A stretch of DNA of 64,000 nucleotides from Dyella lipolytica (GCF_030160075.1 NZ_BSNQ01000003.1:366625-430624); one strand, 5' to 3'. Shown: positions 27,597 through 36,847, numbered from the stretch's first letter. A program made the numbers and translations. The notes: generated from the sequence alone by a model not told the origin.

Positions 27597-28910
27597 ATGA
27601 ACGAGTTCGAAGCCCCTATCACCGATTTGAGTCACGATGGCCGGGGCGTTGCACGCATCGACGGCAAGACCGTATTCGTCAGCGGTGCCTTGCTCGGCGA
27701 ACAGGTGCGCCTGCGGATCCGCAAACGCCACCGCAACTTCGACGAAGCCGAAACCATCGAGGTGATCGAGCGATCGCCGCATCGGGTCGAGCCGCGTTGC
27801 CCGCATTTCGGCCAGTGCGGCGGATGCTCGTTGCAGCATCTGGATGCTTCCGCGCAGATCGAGGCCAAACAGCGCGTGCTGGTGGACAACTTCGCGCGCA
27901 TCGGCAAGGTGGAGCCGGAAAGCTGGCTGCCGCCGCTCACGGACGAGGCATGGGGTTATCGCCGCAAGGGACGCCTATCCGTGCGTGCAGTGGCAAAAAA
28001 GGGTCGTGTGCTGGTCGGCTTTCGCGAAGAAAGCAATCCGCGCTTCGTCGCCGACATTACGCATTGCGACGTGGTGCATCCTGCACTCGGATCGAAGATC
28101 GGTCTGCTCGGTGAACTGGTCGGCGGCATGGATGCTGCAGCCGATATCGCGCAAATCGAATTCGCTGCCGGCGACGACACCATCGCGCTCGTTTTTCGTC
28201 ACCTCAAGCCCCTGAGCGATCGCGATCGCTCCGCGCTGGTAGCGTTTGCGCAACAACACGGTTTTGCGATCTACCTGCAACCCGGCGGCGTAAGCAGCGT
28301 GCACCCGTTGTGGCCCGAACACCCGCGGCTCGCGTTCCGCGTCCCGGCAGGCGATGGCGTCGATGACGTCGAGCTCGAATTCCAGCCGCTCGATTTCGTG
28401 CAAGTCAACGCGGGCATGAACCGGCGAATGATGGCGCGCACGCTGGAACTACTCGATCTACAACCAAAGGATCGGGTGCTCGATCTGTTCTGCGGGCTGG
28501 GCAACTTCACCTTGCCGTTGGCGCGGCGCGCAGCCGAAGTCACCGGCGTGGAAGGCGAGCATGGATTGGTCGCCCGTGCCGCCGACAATGCGGCACGCAA
28601 CGGCATCGCCAACGCCAGTTTTCACGTCGCCAACCTGTTCGAGGATCAACGCGGCGCCGACTGGGCACGCAAGCCTTGGGACAAGCTCTTGCTCGATCCG
28701 CCGCGCGCCGGTGCCGACAAGGTGCTGGAATACCTGCCGCACAAGGAGACGCGTCGCATCGTCTACGTCTCGTGCCATCCGGCATCGCTGGCGCGCGACG
28801 CCGGCATCCTGGTCAACCAGCACGGTTTTCGTCTGGTATCGGCCGGTGTGATGGATATGTTTCCGCACACGGCGCATGTCGAATCCATTGCGTTGTTCGA
28901 ACGCGGCTGA
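27597..28910 (+). CDS. rlmD: 23S rRNA (uracil-1939-C5)-methyltransferase
   Basis: This SAM-dependent enzyme methylates U1939 of 23S rRNA. The 437-residue protein has an N-terminal TRAM domain (about 1-60, DLSHDGRGVARIDGKTVFV). Iron-sulfur cluster cysteines lie in PRCPHFGQCGGCSLQHL. The SAM site is VLDLFCGLGNFTLPLA, and the catalytic cysteine segment is YVSCHPASLARD. The length and TRAM plus Fe-S layout fit RlmD rather than TrmA. The much longer open frame upstream is not part of the gene. Confidence 0.94.
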   Translation: MNEFEAPITDLSHDGRGVARIDGKTVFVSGALLGEQVRLRIRKRHRNFDEAETIEVIERSPHRVEPRCPHFGQCGGCSLQHLDASAQIEAKQRVLVDNFARIGKVEPESWLPPLTDEAWGYRRKGRLSVRAVAKKGRVLVGFREESNPRFVADITHCDVVHPALGSKIGLLGELVGGMDAAADIAQIEFAAGDDTIALVFRHLKPLSDRDRSALVAFAQQHGFAIYLQPGGVSSVHPLWPEHPRLAFRVPAGDGVDDVELEFQPLDFVQVNAGMNRRMMARTLELLDLQPKDRVLDLFCGLGNFTLPLARRAAEVTGVEGEHGLVARAADNAARNGIANASFHVANLFEDQRGADWARKPWDKLLLDPPRAGADKVLEYLPHKETRRIVYVSCHPASLARDAGILVNQHGFRLVSAGVMDMFPHTAHVESIALFERG

Positions 28911-28929
28911 GCGACGGTAATATCCGACG

Positions 28930-29469
28930 ATGGGCATCGAAATCGAACGCAAATTCCTGCTCGCCAACGACGCGTGGCGAGCAGCCGTGAGGGACAGCAA
29001 GCACATCGCGCAAGGTTATCTGGTCGGCGTACGCGCATTGCGCGACGGCGCGGCGCGAGCCTCGGTGCGAGTACGCATCAGTGGCGAGCAGGCGTGGCTC
29101 AACATCAAGTCGGTCGAGTTGGGTATTTCACGTGCCGAATACGAACTGCCATTGCCGCTTGCCGATGCGCAAACCATGCTCGGCACGCTGTGCGACGGCG
29201 TGCTGGAAAAGACACGGCATCATGTCGACGTCGACGGCTGGTTGTTCGAGATCGATGAGTTCCAGGGACACAACCACGGCTTGATCGTGGCGGAAATCGA
29301 ATTACCCGCTGCTGACGCAACGTTTCCGCGTCCGACCTGGCTGGGGCGCGAAGTCAGCAATCTGGCGCGCTACTACAACGTCAATCTCATTACGCACCCG
29401 TTCGCCCAATGGAGCGAAGCGGAGCGTGATGCGGCCGATGCCGAATTCGCTTCCGGAGGACAAGCCTGA
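28930..29469 (+). CDS. CYTH domain protein (triphosphatase or class IV cyclase type)
   Basis: This 179-residue protein begins with the CYTH signature GIEIERKFLL and has further basic and acidic strands that line the triphosphate tunnel (SVRVRISGEQAWLNIKS, EYELPLPLADA, WLFEIDEFQG, GLIVAEIELP). The stand-alone CYTH form resembles short inorganic triphosphatases. Adenylate cyclase activity is possible but not shown. It overlaps nagZ by one base (TGATG). Confidence 0.88.
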   Translation: MGIEIERKFLLANDAWRAAVRDSKHIAQGYLVGVRALRDGAARASVRVRISGEQAWLNIKSVELGISRAEYELPLPLADAQTMLGTLCDGVLEKTRHHVDVDGWLFEIDEFQGHNHGLIVAEIELPAADATFPRPTWLGREVSNLARYYNVNLITHPFAQWSEAERDAADAEFASGGQA

Positions 29470-30470
29470 TGCTGCTGATCGGCATAGCCGGTACCGAGTT
29501 GCTGGCGCACGAGCGCGCTTGGTTGACTGCGCGAGGTGTGGCAGGGGTTATTTTGTTTTCCCGCAATTACGCCAACCGCGAACAGTTGCTCGCGCTGGTG
29601 GAGTCGATCCGCACAGCGGCAGGCGAAGAAATCCTGATTGCGGTCGATCAGGAAGGCGGCCCTGTGCAACGTTTTCGCGAGGGTTTCACCCGTTTGCCGG
29701 CGCTGGTCAAGATCGGCGAGGTGTATGACCGTGATCCCATCGAAGCCGTGCGGCTGGCTGAAGAACACGCCTGGGTGATGGCCAGCGAACTGCGCGCCAG
29801 CGGCGTCGATTTCAGCTTTGCGCCGGTGGCCGATCTGGCGCGCGGCAACGCGGCGATCGGCCCGCGCGCTTTCCACGCCAGTGCGGACATCACCGGCGAG
29901 CTGACCCAGGCCTACGTACGCGGCATGCATCTGGGCGGCATGGCGGCGGTACTCAAGCATTTTCCCGGTCATGGTTCGGTCGCCATCGATACGCATAAGG
30001 CGCAGGCCATCGATCCGCGTCCGCTGGAGGAGATCCGCCGCAATGACCTGCGTCCGTTCGTCGAAGCGTTCTCGGCGCATGCCGAAGCCGTGATGATGGC
30101 GCACGTGGTTTATCCCGCGGTAGACGATCAGCCTGCGGGGTACTCCCGCCGCTGGATCCACGACATCCTGCGCCAGGAGCTGGGTTTTCAGGGTGCGGTG
30201 ATCAGCGATGACATCAGCATGGCCGCTGCCGGCGTGGCCGGCAGCGTGGGTGAACGTGTACATGCGCACCTTGCCGCCGGCTGCGACCTGGTGCTGGCCT
30301 GTTTCCCCGAGGTCGTGGACGAGGCGATTGCCGCCATGCAGCAATCTTCGGAGTCCAGCATGCAACGTGTCGCCACCCTGCGTGGCGCCATTGGCGCGAC
30401 CTGGGCCGGCCTGCTCGACAACCCGCAGCGCGACCGCTTCGTCGCCCGCATCACCGCACTGGATCGCTAA
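29469..30470 (+). CDS. nagZ: Beta-N-acetylglucosaminidase NagZ
   Basis: This GH3 enzyme removes GlcNAc from anhydro-muropeptides during cytoplasmic cell-wall recycling. The 333-residue protein has the substrate loop VDQEGGPVQRF, the catalytic-loop motif KHFPGHGSVAIDTH and the nucleophile region VISDDISMAAA. It has no signal peptide, as expected. It begins within the CYTH stop codon and is followed 9 bp later by hpt. Confidence 0.95.
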   Translation: MLLIGIAGTELLAHERAWLTARGVAGVILFSRNYANREQLLALVESIRTAAGEEILIAVDQEGGPVQRFREGFTRLPALVKIGEVYDRDPIEAVRLAEEHAWVMASELRASGVDFSFAPVADLARGNAAIGPRAFHASADITGELTQAYVRGMHLGGMAAVLKHFPGHGSVAIDTHKAQAIDPRPLEEIRRNDLRPFVEAFSAHAEAVMMAHVVYPAVDDQPAGYSRRWIHDILRQELGFQGAVISDDISMAAAGVAGSVGERVHAHLAAGCDLVLACFPEVVDEAIAAMQQSSESSMQRVATLRGAIGATWAGLLDNPQRDRFVARITALDR

Positions 30471-30479
30471 GGAATTGCC

Positions 30480-31031
30480 ATGAGCCAAGCTCTCCCATCG
30501 CTGGCAGATGCACTACTTCGTTCCGACATACTGTTCGAGCGCGAAGCGCTGGACACCCTGATCGCCGATATGGGCCGCGCCATCGACGTAGCCCTCGATG
30601 GCGAACGCGCCGTGTTTCTCACCGTGATGAACGGTGCGTTGATGTTCGGCGGCCAGCTGGCACTGTCGATCCGCACCGATCTGGAATTCGATTACGTTCA
30701 CGCCACCCGTTATCGCGGCGCCACGTCCGGCCATGATCTGCACTGGTTGCGTGAGCCGATGGCTTCGCTGGAAGGGCGTACCGTCCTGCTGGTCGATGAC
30801 ATTCTCGACGAAGGGCACACGCTCAAGGCCGTGCGTGACGATTGTCTGCGTCGTGGTGCGACGCGCGTACTGGTGGCCACGCTTTGCATCAAGCGACACG
30901 ATCGCCGCGTCGAAGGCATCGACAGCGACTTCAACGGCGTCGAAGTACCCGACCGTTACGTCTTCGGCTACGGCATGGACTATCACGAGCAGGGCCGTAA
31001 TCTTCCGGCCATCTATGCACTGAAAGAATAG
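30480..31031 (+). CDS. hpt: Hypoxanthine-guanine phosphoribosyltransferase
   Basis: This salvage enzyme converts hypoxanthine or guanine plus PRPP to IMP or GMP. The 183-residue protein has the PRPP-binding motif VLLVDDILDEGHTL and the C-terminal base-binding segment PDRYVFGYGMDYHE. It lies between nagZ and the MTI phosphorylase gene. The latter enzyme releases hypoxanthine, so the two steps can run in series. Confidence 0.92.
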   Translation: MSQALPSLADALLRSDILFEREALDTLIADMGRAIDVALDGERAVFLTVMNGALMFGGQLALSIRTDLEFDYVHATRYRGATSGHDLHWLREPMASLEGRTVLLVDDILDEGHTLKAVRDDCLRRGATRVLVATLCIKRHDRRVEGIDSDFNGVEVPDRYVFGYGMDYHEQGRNLPAIYALKE

Positions 31032-31082
31032 GGCGGACGAATCTCAGCGTCCCCTTCATCAAAGTCTCCACTAGGCACACCC

Positions 31083-31832
31083 ATGACTCCATCGATCGAT
31101 CTCGCCGTCATCGGCGGCAGCGGCCTGTACCAATTCCCGGGCCTGGAAAACACCACCCGGCAACGCGTTGAAACACCTTACGGCCCGGCATCCGGCGACG
31201 TGGTGATCGGCGATTTCGCCAGCCGACGCATTGCGTTCCTGGCGCGTCACGGCGAAAGCCATACGCTGCCGCCGCATCGCGTGAACTACCGCGCTAACGT
31301 GTGGGCACTGCACCATTTAGGCGCGCGCCGGGTGATCGGCGTCAACGCGGTGGGCGGTATCCGTCATGACATGGGGCCGCGCGTCATCGTGGTGCCGGAC
31401 CAGATCATCGACTACACCCATGGGCGTTATACGAGCTTTTGCGACGTCGAAGGCGCCGAGGTCAAGCACATCGATTTCAGCGAGCCCTACACGGCCTCCT
31501 TGCGCAATGCTCTGATTGCCGCAGCGCAAAAAGCCGGCACCGCCGTGATCGACGGCGGTTGTTACGGCGCGACCCAGGGACCGCGCCTGGAAACCCGTGC
31601 GGAGATCGCCCGTATGAAACGCGACGGCTGCGACCTGGTTGGCATGACCGGCATGCCCGAGGCGGCCTTGGCGCGCGAATTGCAGCTCGATTACGCCTGC
31701 CTTGCGCTGGTTGCTAACTTCGCCGCCGGCTGCGGCGACGAGGCTGAAATCAGCATCGAGGAAATCTTCGCGCACCTGGCCGCGGCCACGGCAGCGGTGC
31801 CTCCGATACTCGCCGAGTTGCTCAAAAGCTGA
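31083..31832 (+). CDS. S-methyl-5'-thioinosine phosphorylase
   Basis: This purine nucleoside phosphorylase family enzyme (249 residues) would split methylthioinosine into hypoxanthine and methylthioribose-1-phosphate. The N-terminal GGSGLY, the phosphate-site segment FLARHGESHTLPPHRVNY and the base-pocket motif GMTGMPEAALARE are present. The base pocket differs from the MTPE-type pocket of MTA phosphorylases. Pseudomonas has a characterised MTI phosphorylase next to nagZ, which supports the call. Plain MTA phosphorylase activity remains an alternative. Confidence 0.85.
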   Translation: MTPSIDLAVIGGSGLYQFPGLENTTRQRVETPYGPASGDVVIGDFASRRIAFLARHGESHTLPPHRVNYRANVWALHHLGARRVIGVNAVGGIRHDMGPRVIVVPDQIIDYTHGRYTSFCDVEGAEVKHIDFSEPYTASLRNALIAAAQKAGTAVIDGGCYGATQGPRLETRAEIARMKRDGCDLVGMTGMPEAALARELQLDYACLALVANFAAGCGDEAEISIEEIFAHLAAATAAVPPILAELLKS

Positions 31833-31994
31833 GCAACCGTTCCGGCTTCGGCATGACCAAACGCCGCCGCATATTGCGCTTTGACTAGAAACATGCAGAT
31901 ACTTTCCCTGTGCCAGGGGCGGCGGACCTAGGGGTAGAGGTGGTTCTCGCAGAGACTTGGTGCATCCAGTCCTTTAGATTCAGAGGTTCACGCA

Positions 31995-32201
31995 ATGCGT
32001 TTCGGTACGGTCAAGTGGTTCAACGACGCCAAGGGTTTCGGCTTCATCGCACCCGAGGACGGTGGGGAGGACGTGTTTGTCCACTTCTCGGCGATCAACT
32101 CCAAGGGCTTCCGTAGCCTGCAGGAAGGCCAGCGCGTGAAGTTTGAAGTGACCCAGGGCCCGAAAGGTGCCCAGGCTTCCGGGGTCGAACTCGCGGTCTG
32201 A
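31995..32201 (+). CDS. Cold-shock family RNA chaperone
   Basis: This 68-residue single OB-fold protein has RNP1 [11 protein letters not shown] and RNP2 [10 protein letters not shown], with the usual [12 protein letters not shown] opening. It has a 160-bp upstream gap containing a GC-rich inverted arm pair (CCGCCGC near 31863, GCGGCGG near 31919), so a structured leader typical of csp genes is possible. A very strong terminator follows. Whether it is cold-inducible cannot be read from sequence. Confidence 0.95.
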   Translation: MRFGTVKWFNDAKGFGFIAPEDGGEDVFVHFSAINSKGFRSLQEGQRVKFEVTQGPKGAQASGVELAV

Positions 32202-32223
32202 TCAACCCGTCGTATGCAGTATC

Positions 32224-32259
32224 GAGAAAGCCTTGCGTTGCGCAAGGCTTTCTCTTTTT
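32224..32259 (+). terminator. Strong intrinsic terminator after the csp gene
   Basis: A perfect 14-bp stem GAGAAAGCCTTGCG/CGCAAGGCTTTCTC with a TTG loop is followed by five T. The A-rich 5' side also makes it usable for the convergent ABC transporter gene. Confidence 0.92.
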
Positions 32260-32269
32260 GGGGATGTGC

Positions 32270-34042
32270 TCAGGCGACGAACTGCAGGCGCGCCAATTCG
32301 GCGTACAGACCTTCCTCCGCCAAGAGGCTTGCGTGAGTGCCTTGCGCCACGATCCGGCCGCCATCCATCACCACGATACGATCCGCACGTTGCACGGTCG
32401 CCAGGCGATGGGCGATCACCAGGGTAGTGCGACCTTTTTCCAGCCGCTCCAGCGCCTGCTGGATGGCCGCTTCCGACTGTGCATCCAGCGACGAGGTCGC
32501 CTCGTCCAATAGCAGCAACGGCGCATCGCGCAGGATGGCCCGAGCAATGGCAATGCGCTGGCGCTGGCCGCCGGACAGGCGCACACCGCGCTCGCCCAGC
32601 TCTGCGTCGTAGCCGTTTTGCAGCAGCTGGATGAAGTCGTGCGCCTCGGCGGCATGCGCGGCGGCATGCACGGCCTCATCGCTGGCATCCTGCCGACCGA
32701 AACGAATATTGTCGGCTGCCGTGCCGCCGAAGATCACCGTTTCCTGCGGCACCAGGGCAATCGCACCTCGCAGTTCCGTGAGTGTCATGGCACGCAAGTC
32801 GACACCATCGAAGCTGATGCGGCCGCGTTGCGGATCGTAGAAACGCAACAGCAGCGCGAACACCGTGCTTTTACCGGCGCCGGAAGGCCCCACCAGCGCC
32901 ACCGTTTCACCGGGGCGGATATCCAGATTGAAATCGTGCAACGCGGGAGCATCGGGCCGGGTGGGGTAGTGGAAGTCGATACCCTCGAAACGGAGCGAGC
33001 CGCGTATCGGTCGCGGCAAGGCCAGCGGGTTCGGCGGATTGGCGATGGTCGCCTCTTCGCCAAATAGTTCACCGATGCGCTCCATGGCGCCGGCAGCGCG
33101 CAGCACATCGCCCCATACGTCGGACAGACCCATCATCGAGCCGCCGGACAACATGGCGTACACCACGAACTGCGCCAGCACGCCGGCATCCAGGGTGCCT
33201 GCCAGTACGTCGCGCGCACCGACCCAAAGTACGAGCGTAATCGCGCCAAAGAACAGCGTAATCACTACTGCGGTCAACATTGTGCGCATGCTGATGCGCT
33301 GGCGTGCGGTGGCCAGCGCACGCTGGATCGCTCCCCCATAACGATCGCTTTCGATGCCTTCGCGCGCGTAAGCCTTGACCGCGGGCGCAGCGTTGAGCGT
33401 TTCGTTGGCGATCGCTGCCGCATCGGCAAGGCGATCCTGACTGGCGCGCGAAAGCTTCTGCACGCGACGCCCGAAAATCAGTATCGGCAGCACCACCGCC
33501 GGAATCACCAGTGCGGTGAGGCCGGCCAGACGCGGACTGGTCCAGATCATTGCAGCGGTGGCGCCGATCAGCATGACGGCACTGCGTAGCGCCACGGAGA
33601 TGCCCGAGCCGACCAATGCTTGCACCACTTCGGTGTCGGTTCCGAGGCGGGAGATCAGCTCACCCACGCGATTGCGTTCAAAAAAACTGACATCCAGTCG
33701 AATCACATGCTCATAGAGTTTTGCGCGCAGTGCAGCAAGCGTGCGCTCGCCCAGCAACGTGATGCAGAAAAAACGCGCCGCTGTCGCAAACGCCATCACC
33801 AGAGCGACCACGAACAATCCAAGGAAACTGCTATTGATCGCGGCTGTACTGGAATTGCGAAAACCATGATCGATCATGTGCCGCACCGCGGTCGGCAGCA
33901 CCAGCGTGGCACCTGAGGAAATACCCAGGAACACCAGCCAACCTAAGGCCAGTTTCCGGTGCGGCTTTACGAAGGGCCATAACAGGCGCAGAGAGCCAAT
34001 ACGGCGGCGCGGCTTGGGATCGTTCGCTGGAGGCGTGCTCAT
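32270..34042 (-). CDS. ABC exporter, fused membrane and ATPase domains
   Basis: This is a 590-residue half-transporter of the MsbA/HlyB class acting as a homodimer in the inner membrane. Six membrane spans lie within about residues 20-310. The ATPase domain (about 350-585) has Walker A GPSGAGKST, Q-loop VPQETV, signature LSGGQRQRIAIARA and Walker B LLLLDEATSSLD. The substrate is unknown. It could be a lipid or a toxic compound, and true msbA is usually linked to lpxK, which is absent here. Confidence 0.9.
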   Translation of the reverse strand: MSTPPANDPKPRRRIGSLRLLWPFVKPHRKLALGWLVFLGISSGATLVLPTAVRHMIDHGFRNSSTAAINSSFLGLFVVALVMAFATAARFFCITLLGERTLAALRAKLYEHVIRLDVSFFERNRVGELISRLGTDTEVVQALVGSGISVALRSAVMLIGATAAMIWTSPRLAGLTALVIPAVVLPILIFGRRVQKLSRASQDRLADAAAIANETLNAAPAVKAYAREGIESDRYGGAIQRALATARQRISMRTMLTAVVITLFFGAITLVLWVGARDVLAGTLDAGVLAQFVVYAMLSGGSMMGLSDVWGDVLRAAGAMERIGELFGEEATIANPPNPLALPRPIRGSLRFEGIDFHYPTRPDAPALHDFNLDIRPGETVALVGPSGAGKSTVFALLLRFYDPQRGRISFDGVDLRAMTLTELRGAIALVPQETVIFGGTAADNIRFGRQDASDEAVHAAAHAAEAHDFIQLLQNGYDAELGERGVRLSGGQRQRIAIARAILRDAPLLLLDEATSSLDAQSEAAIQQALERLEKGRTTLVIAHRLATVQRADRIVVMDGGRIVAQGTHASLLAEEGLYAELARLQFVA

Positions 34043-34094
34043 GGGATCTCGTCGTGGGCCGGATCGAATTCAGATGGGGCCCCGGCCATGCGAT

Positions 34095-34715
34095 TCAATG
34101 ATCGCGGCCCGGAGCCTGCCAATCCAGCGAATACGCTTCGCTACGGCCACGGCTGATATCGATGATGCGTGCCTTGACCTCGTCCATCCGGTCCTTCGGT
34201 AAACGCAGATGCAGGGTGACGCCGGTAGCGTCGAAGTTTTCCTGTTCGGTCTCGGCGCCGATCTCCATCAGGCGTGCCTTCATGCGGGCGAGATCGGCGA
34301 AGTCGCAATGCACGCCCAGCCGCACCATCGCCACGATGGGAACGCGTTCGGCAAGCCGCAGGCATTCGGCGGCCGTGCCGCCATAGGCGCGCGCCAGACC
34401 GCCTGCGCCGAGCTTGATGCCGCCGTACCAGCGCGTCACCACCACGACCACGCGATCGACGCCCTGGCCTTCGATCGCCTGCAGGATCGGGCGGCCGGCG
34501 GTGCCGCCGGGTTCGCCGTCGTCGTTGAAGCGGTAATCCTGGCCGATCCGGTACGCCCAGCAGTTATGGGTGGCGGACGGATCGCTCATTTCCTGGACAT
34601 AGGCGAGCGCCTGCTGCGGCGTGTCGACCGGCGCCGCCTGGGCGAGGAAGCGGCTCTTGCGGATGTCTTCGCTATGGCGCGTAGCGGTGACAAGGGTATG
34701 CAACACGGGGCTCAT
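34095..34715 (-). CDS. IMPACT/YigZ family protein
   Basis: This 206-residue protein has the UPF0029 domain with NCWAYRIG, FNDDGEPGGTAGRPILQAIE and VVVTRWYGGIKLGAGGL, then a C-terminal DUF1949-like ferredoxin fold. The family is linked to translation or GCN2-type control in eukaryotes, but its bacterial role is unclear. ATG 34715 is preferred over an upstream GTG at 34751 because it gives the family N-terminus. It may share a transcript with the ABC exporter 52 bp downstream. Confidence 0.9.
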   Translation of the reverse strand: MSPVLHTLVTATRHSEDIRKSRFLAQAAPVDTPQQALAYVQEMSDPSATHNCWAYRIGQDYRFNDDGEPGGTAGRPILQAIEGQGVDRVVVVVTRWYGGIKLGAGGLARAYGGTAAECLRLAERVPIVAMVRLGVHCDFADLARMKARLMEIGAETEQENFDATGVTLHLRLPKDRMDEVKARIIDISRGRSEAYSLDWQAPGRDH

Positions 34716-34799
34716 ATCGTGCAGGTTAGGCGAAGCAGGGCGGCAGGTCACACATCCGTTGCTTGCGCTACGCTGCCGCTTTCAGGGAGATGGATCGAC

Positions 34800-35558
34800 A
34801 TGTTGATGCTGCTGCTGATTCTTGTGCTGCTCGGTTATGCATGGGGCCGTTTCCGCTGGCATCGGTGTCAGCGGATGTTTTATGGGCTGGCCTTGCTGCT
34901 TTTCTTTGCGGCGGGTTGCGGACCATTACCGGCATGGTTGCTCGCACGTTTGCAGGCACCGTATGCAGCGCAGCCGAATGTCTCATGGACTTCGCGCAAT
35001 GCCATTGTGTTGCTTGGCGCTGGCACCACGCGTGTTACAGCCACAAACCAAGTGGAGCCGACCATCTTTGCCGACGGCCGCATTCTGGAAGCGTATGCGC
35101 TCTACCGTTCGTGTCGGCAGGCCGAGCGCGATTGCAAGCTGGTCGTCAGCGGCGGCGATGCCTTTCGCAACGGCGTTCCCGAGGCGGTTGCTTATGCAAC
35201 GGTGTTGCAGGCGATAGGTGTCGACCGTTCCGATCTCCTGCTCGAATCGCGCAGCATGAATACCTGGCAGAACGCGCAGTTTGTGAAGCCCATGCTCGAC
35301 ACGTATGCACCGCAACGCGTGGTGCTGGTGTCATCGGCGCTGCATTTGCACCGGGCGCAGTTGTATTTCGCGCATTTCGGCATCGATGCGATACCAGTAC
35401 GAGGCGATTACGCGGATGTCCGGCTGTCTTGGTTGCCCAATGCCTGGAATGTGAGGCTGACAGATGTCGCCTTGCATGAATACGTCGGGGTGCTGACGTA
35501 TCACCTGTACAACGCGATGGGATGGAATACGCCGCCCAGCCGGTATGGGGCCGCGTAA
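34800..35558 (+). CDS. YdcF/ElyC family membrane protein (DUF218)
   Basis: This 252-residue protein has two N-terminal membrane spans (about 1-15 and 27-44) and a periplasmic DUF218 domain. That domain carries AIVLLGAGTT, LVVSGGDAFRNGVPEA, ESRSMNTWQNAQF and VVLVSSALHLHRAQLYF. Relatives SanA and ElyC affect envelope integrity and peptidoglycan precursor use; the enzymatic step is unknown. The long upstream open frame is a shadow of YigZ, and ATG 34800 begins the first membrane span. Confidence 0.87.
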   Translation: MLMLLLILVLLGYAWGRFRWHRCQRMFYGLALLLFFAAGCGPLPAWLLARLQAPYAAQPNVSWTSRNAIVLLGAGTTRVTATNQVEPTIFADGRILEAYALYRSCRQAERDCKLVVSGGDAFRNGVPEAVAYATVLQAIGVDRSDLLLESRSMNTWQNAQFVKPMLDTYAPQRVVLVSSALHLHRAQLYFAHFGIDAIPVRGDYADVRLSWLPNAWNVRLTDVALHEYVGVLTYHLYNAMGWNTPPSRYGAA

Positions 35559-35629
35559 AGCGTGGCGATGGCTAAGCCCGCCGCGCACTGCGAGACGGGC
35601 TAGCCGGGGCGTTTGGTTGCGCTGCAGAG

Positions 35630-36685
35630 TTACGCGGTCAGCGAAGCCAGATCGATCACGAAGCGGTAGCGAACATCGCTCTTGAGCATGCGCCCGTAAG
35701 CATCGTTGATATCCTGGATCTTGATCATCTCTACATCGGCACCGATGCCATGCTTGGCGCAGAAGTCGAGCATCTCCTGCGTTTCCGCAATGCCGCCGAT
35801 CAGCGAGCCGGCGATGGAGTGACGACCGAAAATCAAACCGCCGGAATGTACAGGCGGATCGATCGGCTCGACCAGACCCACCAACACATGCACGCCATTC
35901 AACTTCAGTGTGGCGAGATACGGATTGAGATCGTGCTGATGCGGCACCGTGTCGAGGATGAAATCGAACTGGCCGGCCACGGCCTTCATCTGCTCCGGAT
36001 CGGTCGATAGCACGACATGATCTGCGCCCAGCCGACGTGCTTCCGCTTCCTTGCCCGGCGAACGCGTGAACAGGGTGACGTCCGCGCCCAGCGCTTTGGC
36101 GAACTTCAGTCCCATATGGCCCAGACCGCCCAGGCCAATCACGGCCACCTTGTTGCCCTTGCCGATCTTCCAGTGGCGCAGCGGCGACCACGTGGTGATG
36201 CCAGCGCAAAGCAGCGGTGCGGCGGCTTTGGGGTCGATGCCGTCGGGCACGCTCAGCACGAACTTGTCCGACACCACGATGCGCTCGGAATAGCCGCCGT
36301 AGGTCGGCAGCCCGTCGCGGCGATCGGTGCCGTTGTAGGTGAAGGTGGGGACTTCCTTGCAGTATTGCTCCAGGCCCTGCGCGCAGGCGTCGCAGTGCTG
36401 GCAGGAGTCGACCATGCAGCCCACGCCGACCATGTCGCCCGGCTTGAACGCCGTGACCTTGCTACCCACGGAAGCGACGCGGCCGATGATCTCGTGGCCC
36501 GGCACCATCGGGTAGGTGCTGTTGCCCCATTCGTTGCGGGCCTGGTGGATGTCGGAATGGCAGACGCCGCAATACAGGATGTCGATGACCACATCGTCCG
36601 GACGCGGATCACGCCGCTCGAACGCGTGGGGCGCCAATGGTGTAGTGGCGGATTGCGCGGCATAGCCACGGATGCTCAGAGCCAT
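35630..36685 (-). CDS. Zinc-dependent NAD(P) alcohol dehydrogenase/aldehyde reductase
   Basis: This medium-chain dehydrogenase (351 residues) resembles the YahK/cinnamyl-alcohol type, which reduces aldehydes with NADPH. Catalytic zinc ligands are in CGVCHSDIH and GHEIIGRV. The structural zinc lobe is CMVDSCQHCDACAQGLEQYC. The nucleotide fold has GLGGLGHMGLKFAKALGADV. AGGAGA stands six bases before the ATG. It is divergent from a YqhC-like AraC regulator, suggesting aldehyde detoxification under that regulator. Confidence 0.92.
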   Translation of the reverse strand: MALSIRGYAAQSATTPLAPHAFERRDPRPDDVVIDILYCGVCHSDIHQARNEWGNSTYPMVPGHEIIGRVASVGSKVTAFKPGDMVGVGCMVDSCQHCDACAQGLEQYCKEVPTFTYNGTDRRDGLPTYGGYSERIVVSDKFVLSVPDGIDPKAAAPLLCAGITTWSPLRHWKIGKGNKVAVIGLGGLGHMGLKFAKALGADVTLFTRSPGKEAEARRLGADHVVLSTDPEQMKAVAGQFDFILDTVPHQHDLNPYLATLKLNGVHVLVGLVEPIDPPVHSGGLIFGRHSIAGSLIGGIAETQEMLDFCAKHGIGADVEMIKIQDINDAYGRMLKSDVRYRFVIDLASLTA

Positions 36686-36757
36686 GTATTTCTCCTGGGG
36701 AGCAGAGGGAGTGAACAGAGGGCAAGTATGCGCAGGGCGCCAACACAGGGGTAGTCG

Positions 36758-36790
36758 GATCCTGCGAAATGCTTGCCTGATCCTGCAAAC
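36758..36790. promoter_or_regulatory. Phased direct repeats, candidate AraC-type operator
   Basis: GATCCTGCGAAA (36758-36769) and GATCCTGCAAAC (36779-36790) are near-identical direct repeats with a 21-bp period, two helical turns. They sit in the 162-bp spacer between the ADH and AraC genes. On the ADH strand they lie just upstream of a CATACT -10-like box whose -35 is poor, the usual layout for AraC-activated promoters. Confidence 0.5.
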
Positions 36791-36847
36791 TCTCTCTCAG
36801 GCACTCGCCATGGATTGTAGGAACAGGCAATCTTCTGTTCGTCGTAT

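Noticed and set aside
29373-30488. 371-codon frame antisense to nagZ
   Set aside because: NagZ catalytic motifs fix the plus strand as coding. The antisense frame is His/Arg-rich without motifs.
34209-34799. Extended N-terminus for the YdcF protein
   Set aside because: The extension is antisense to YigZ and His/Ala-rich. The protein proper begins with a membrane span at 34800.
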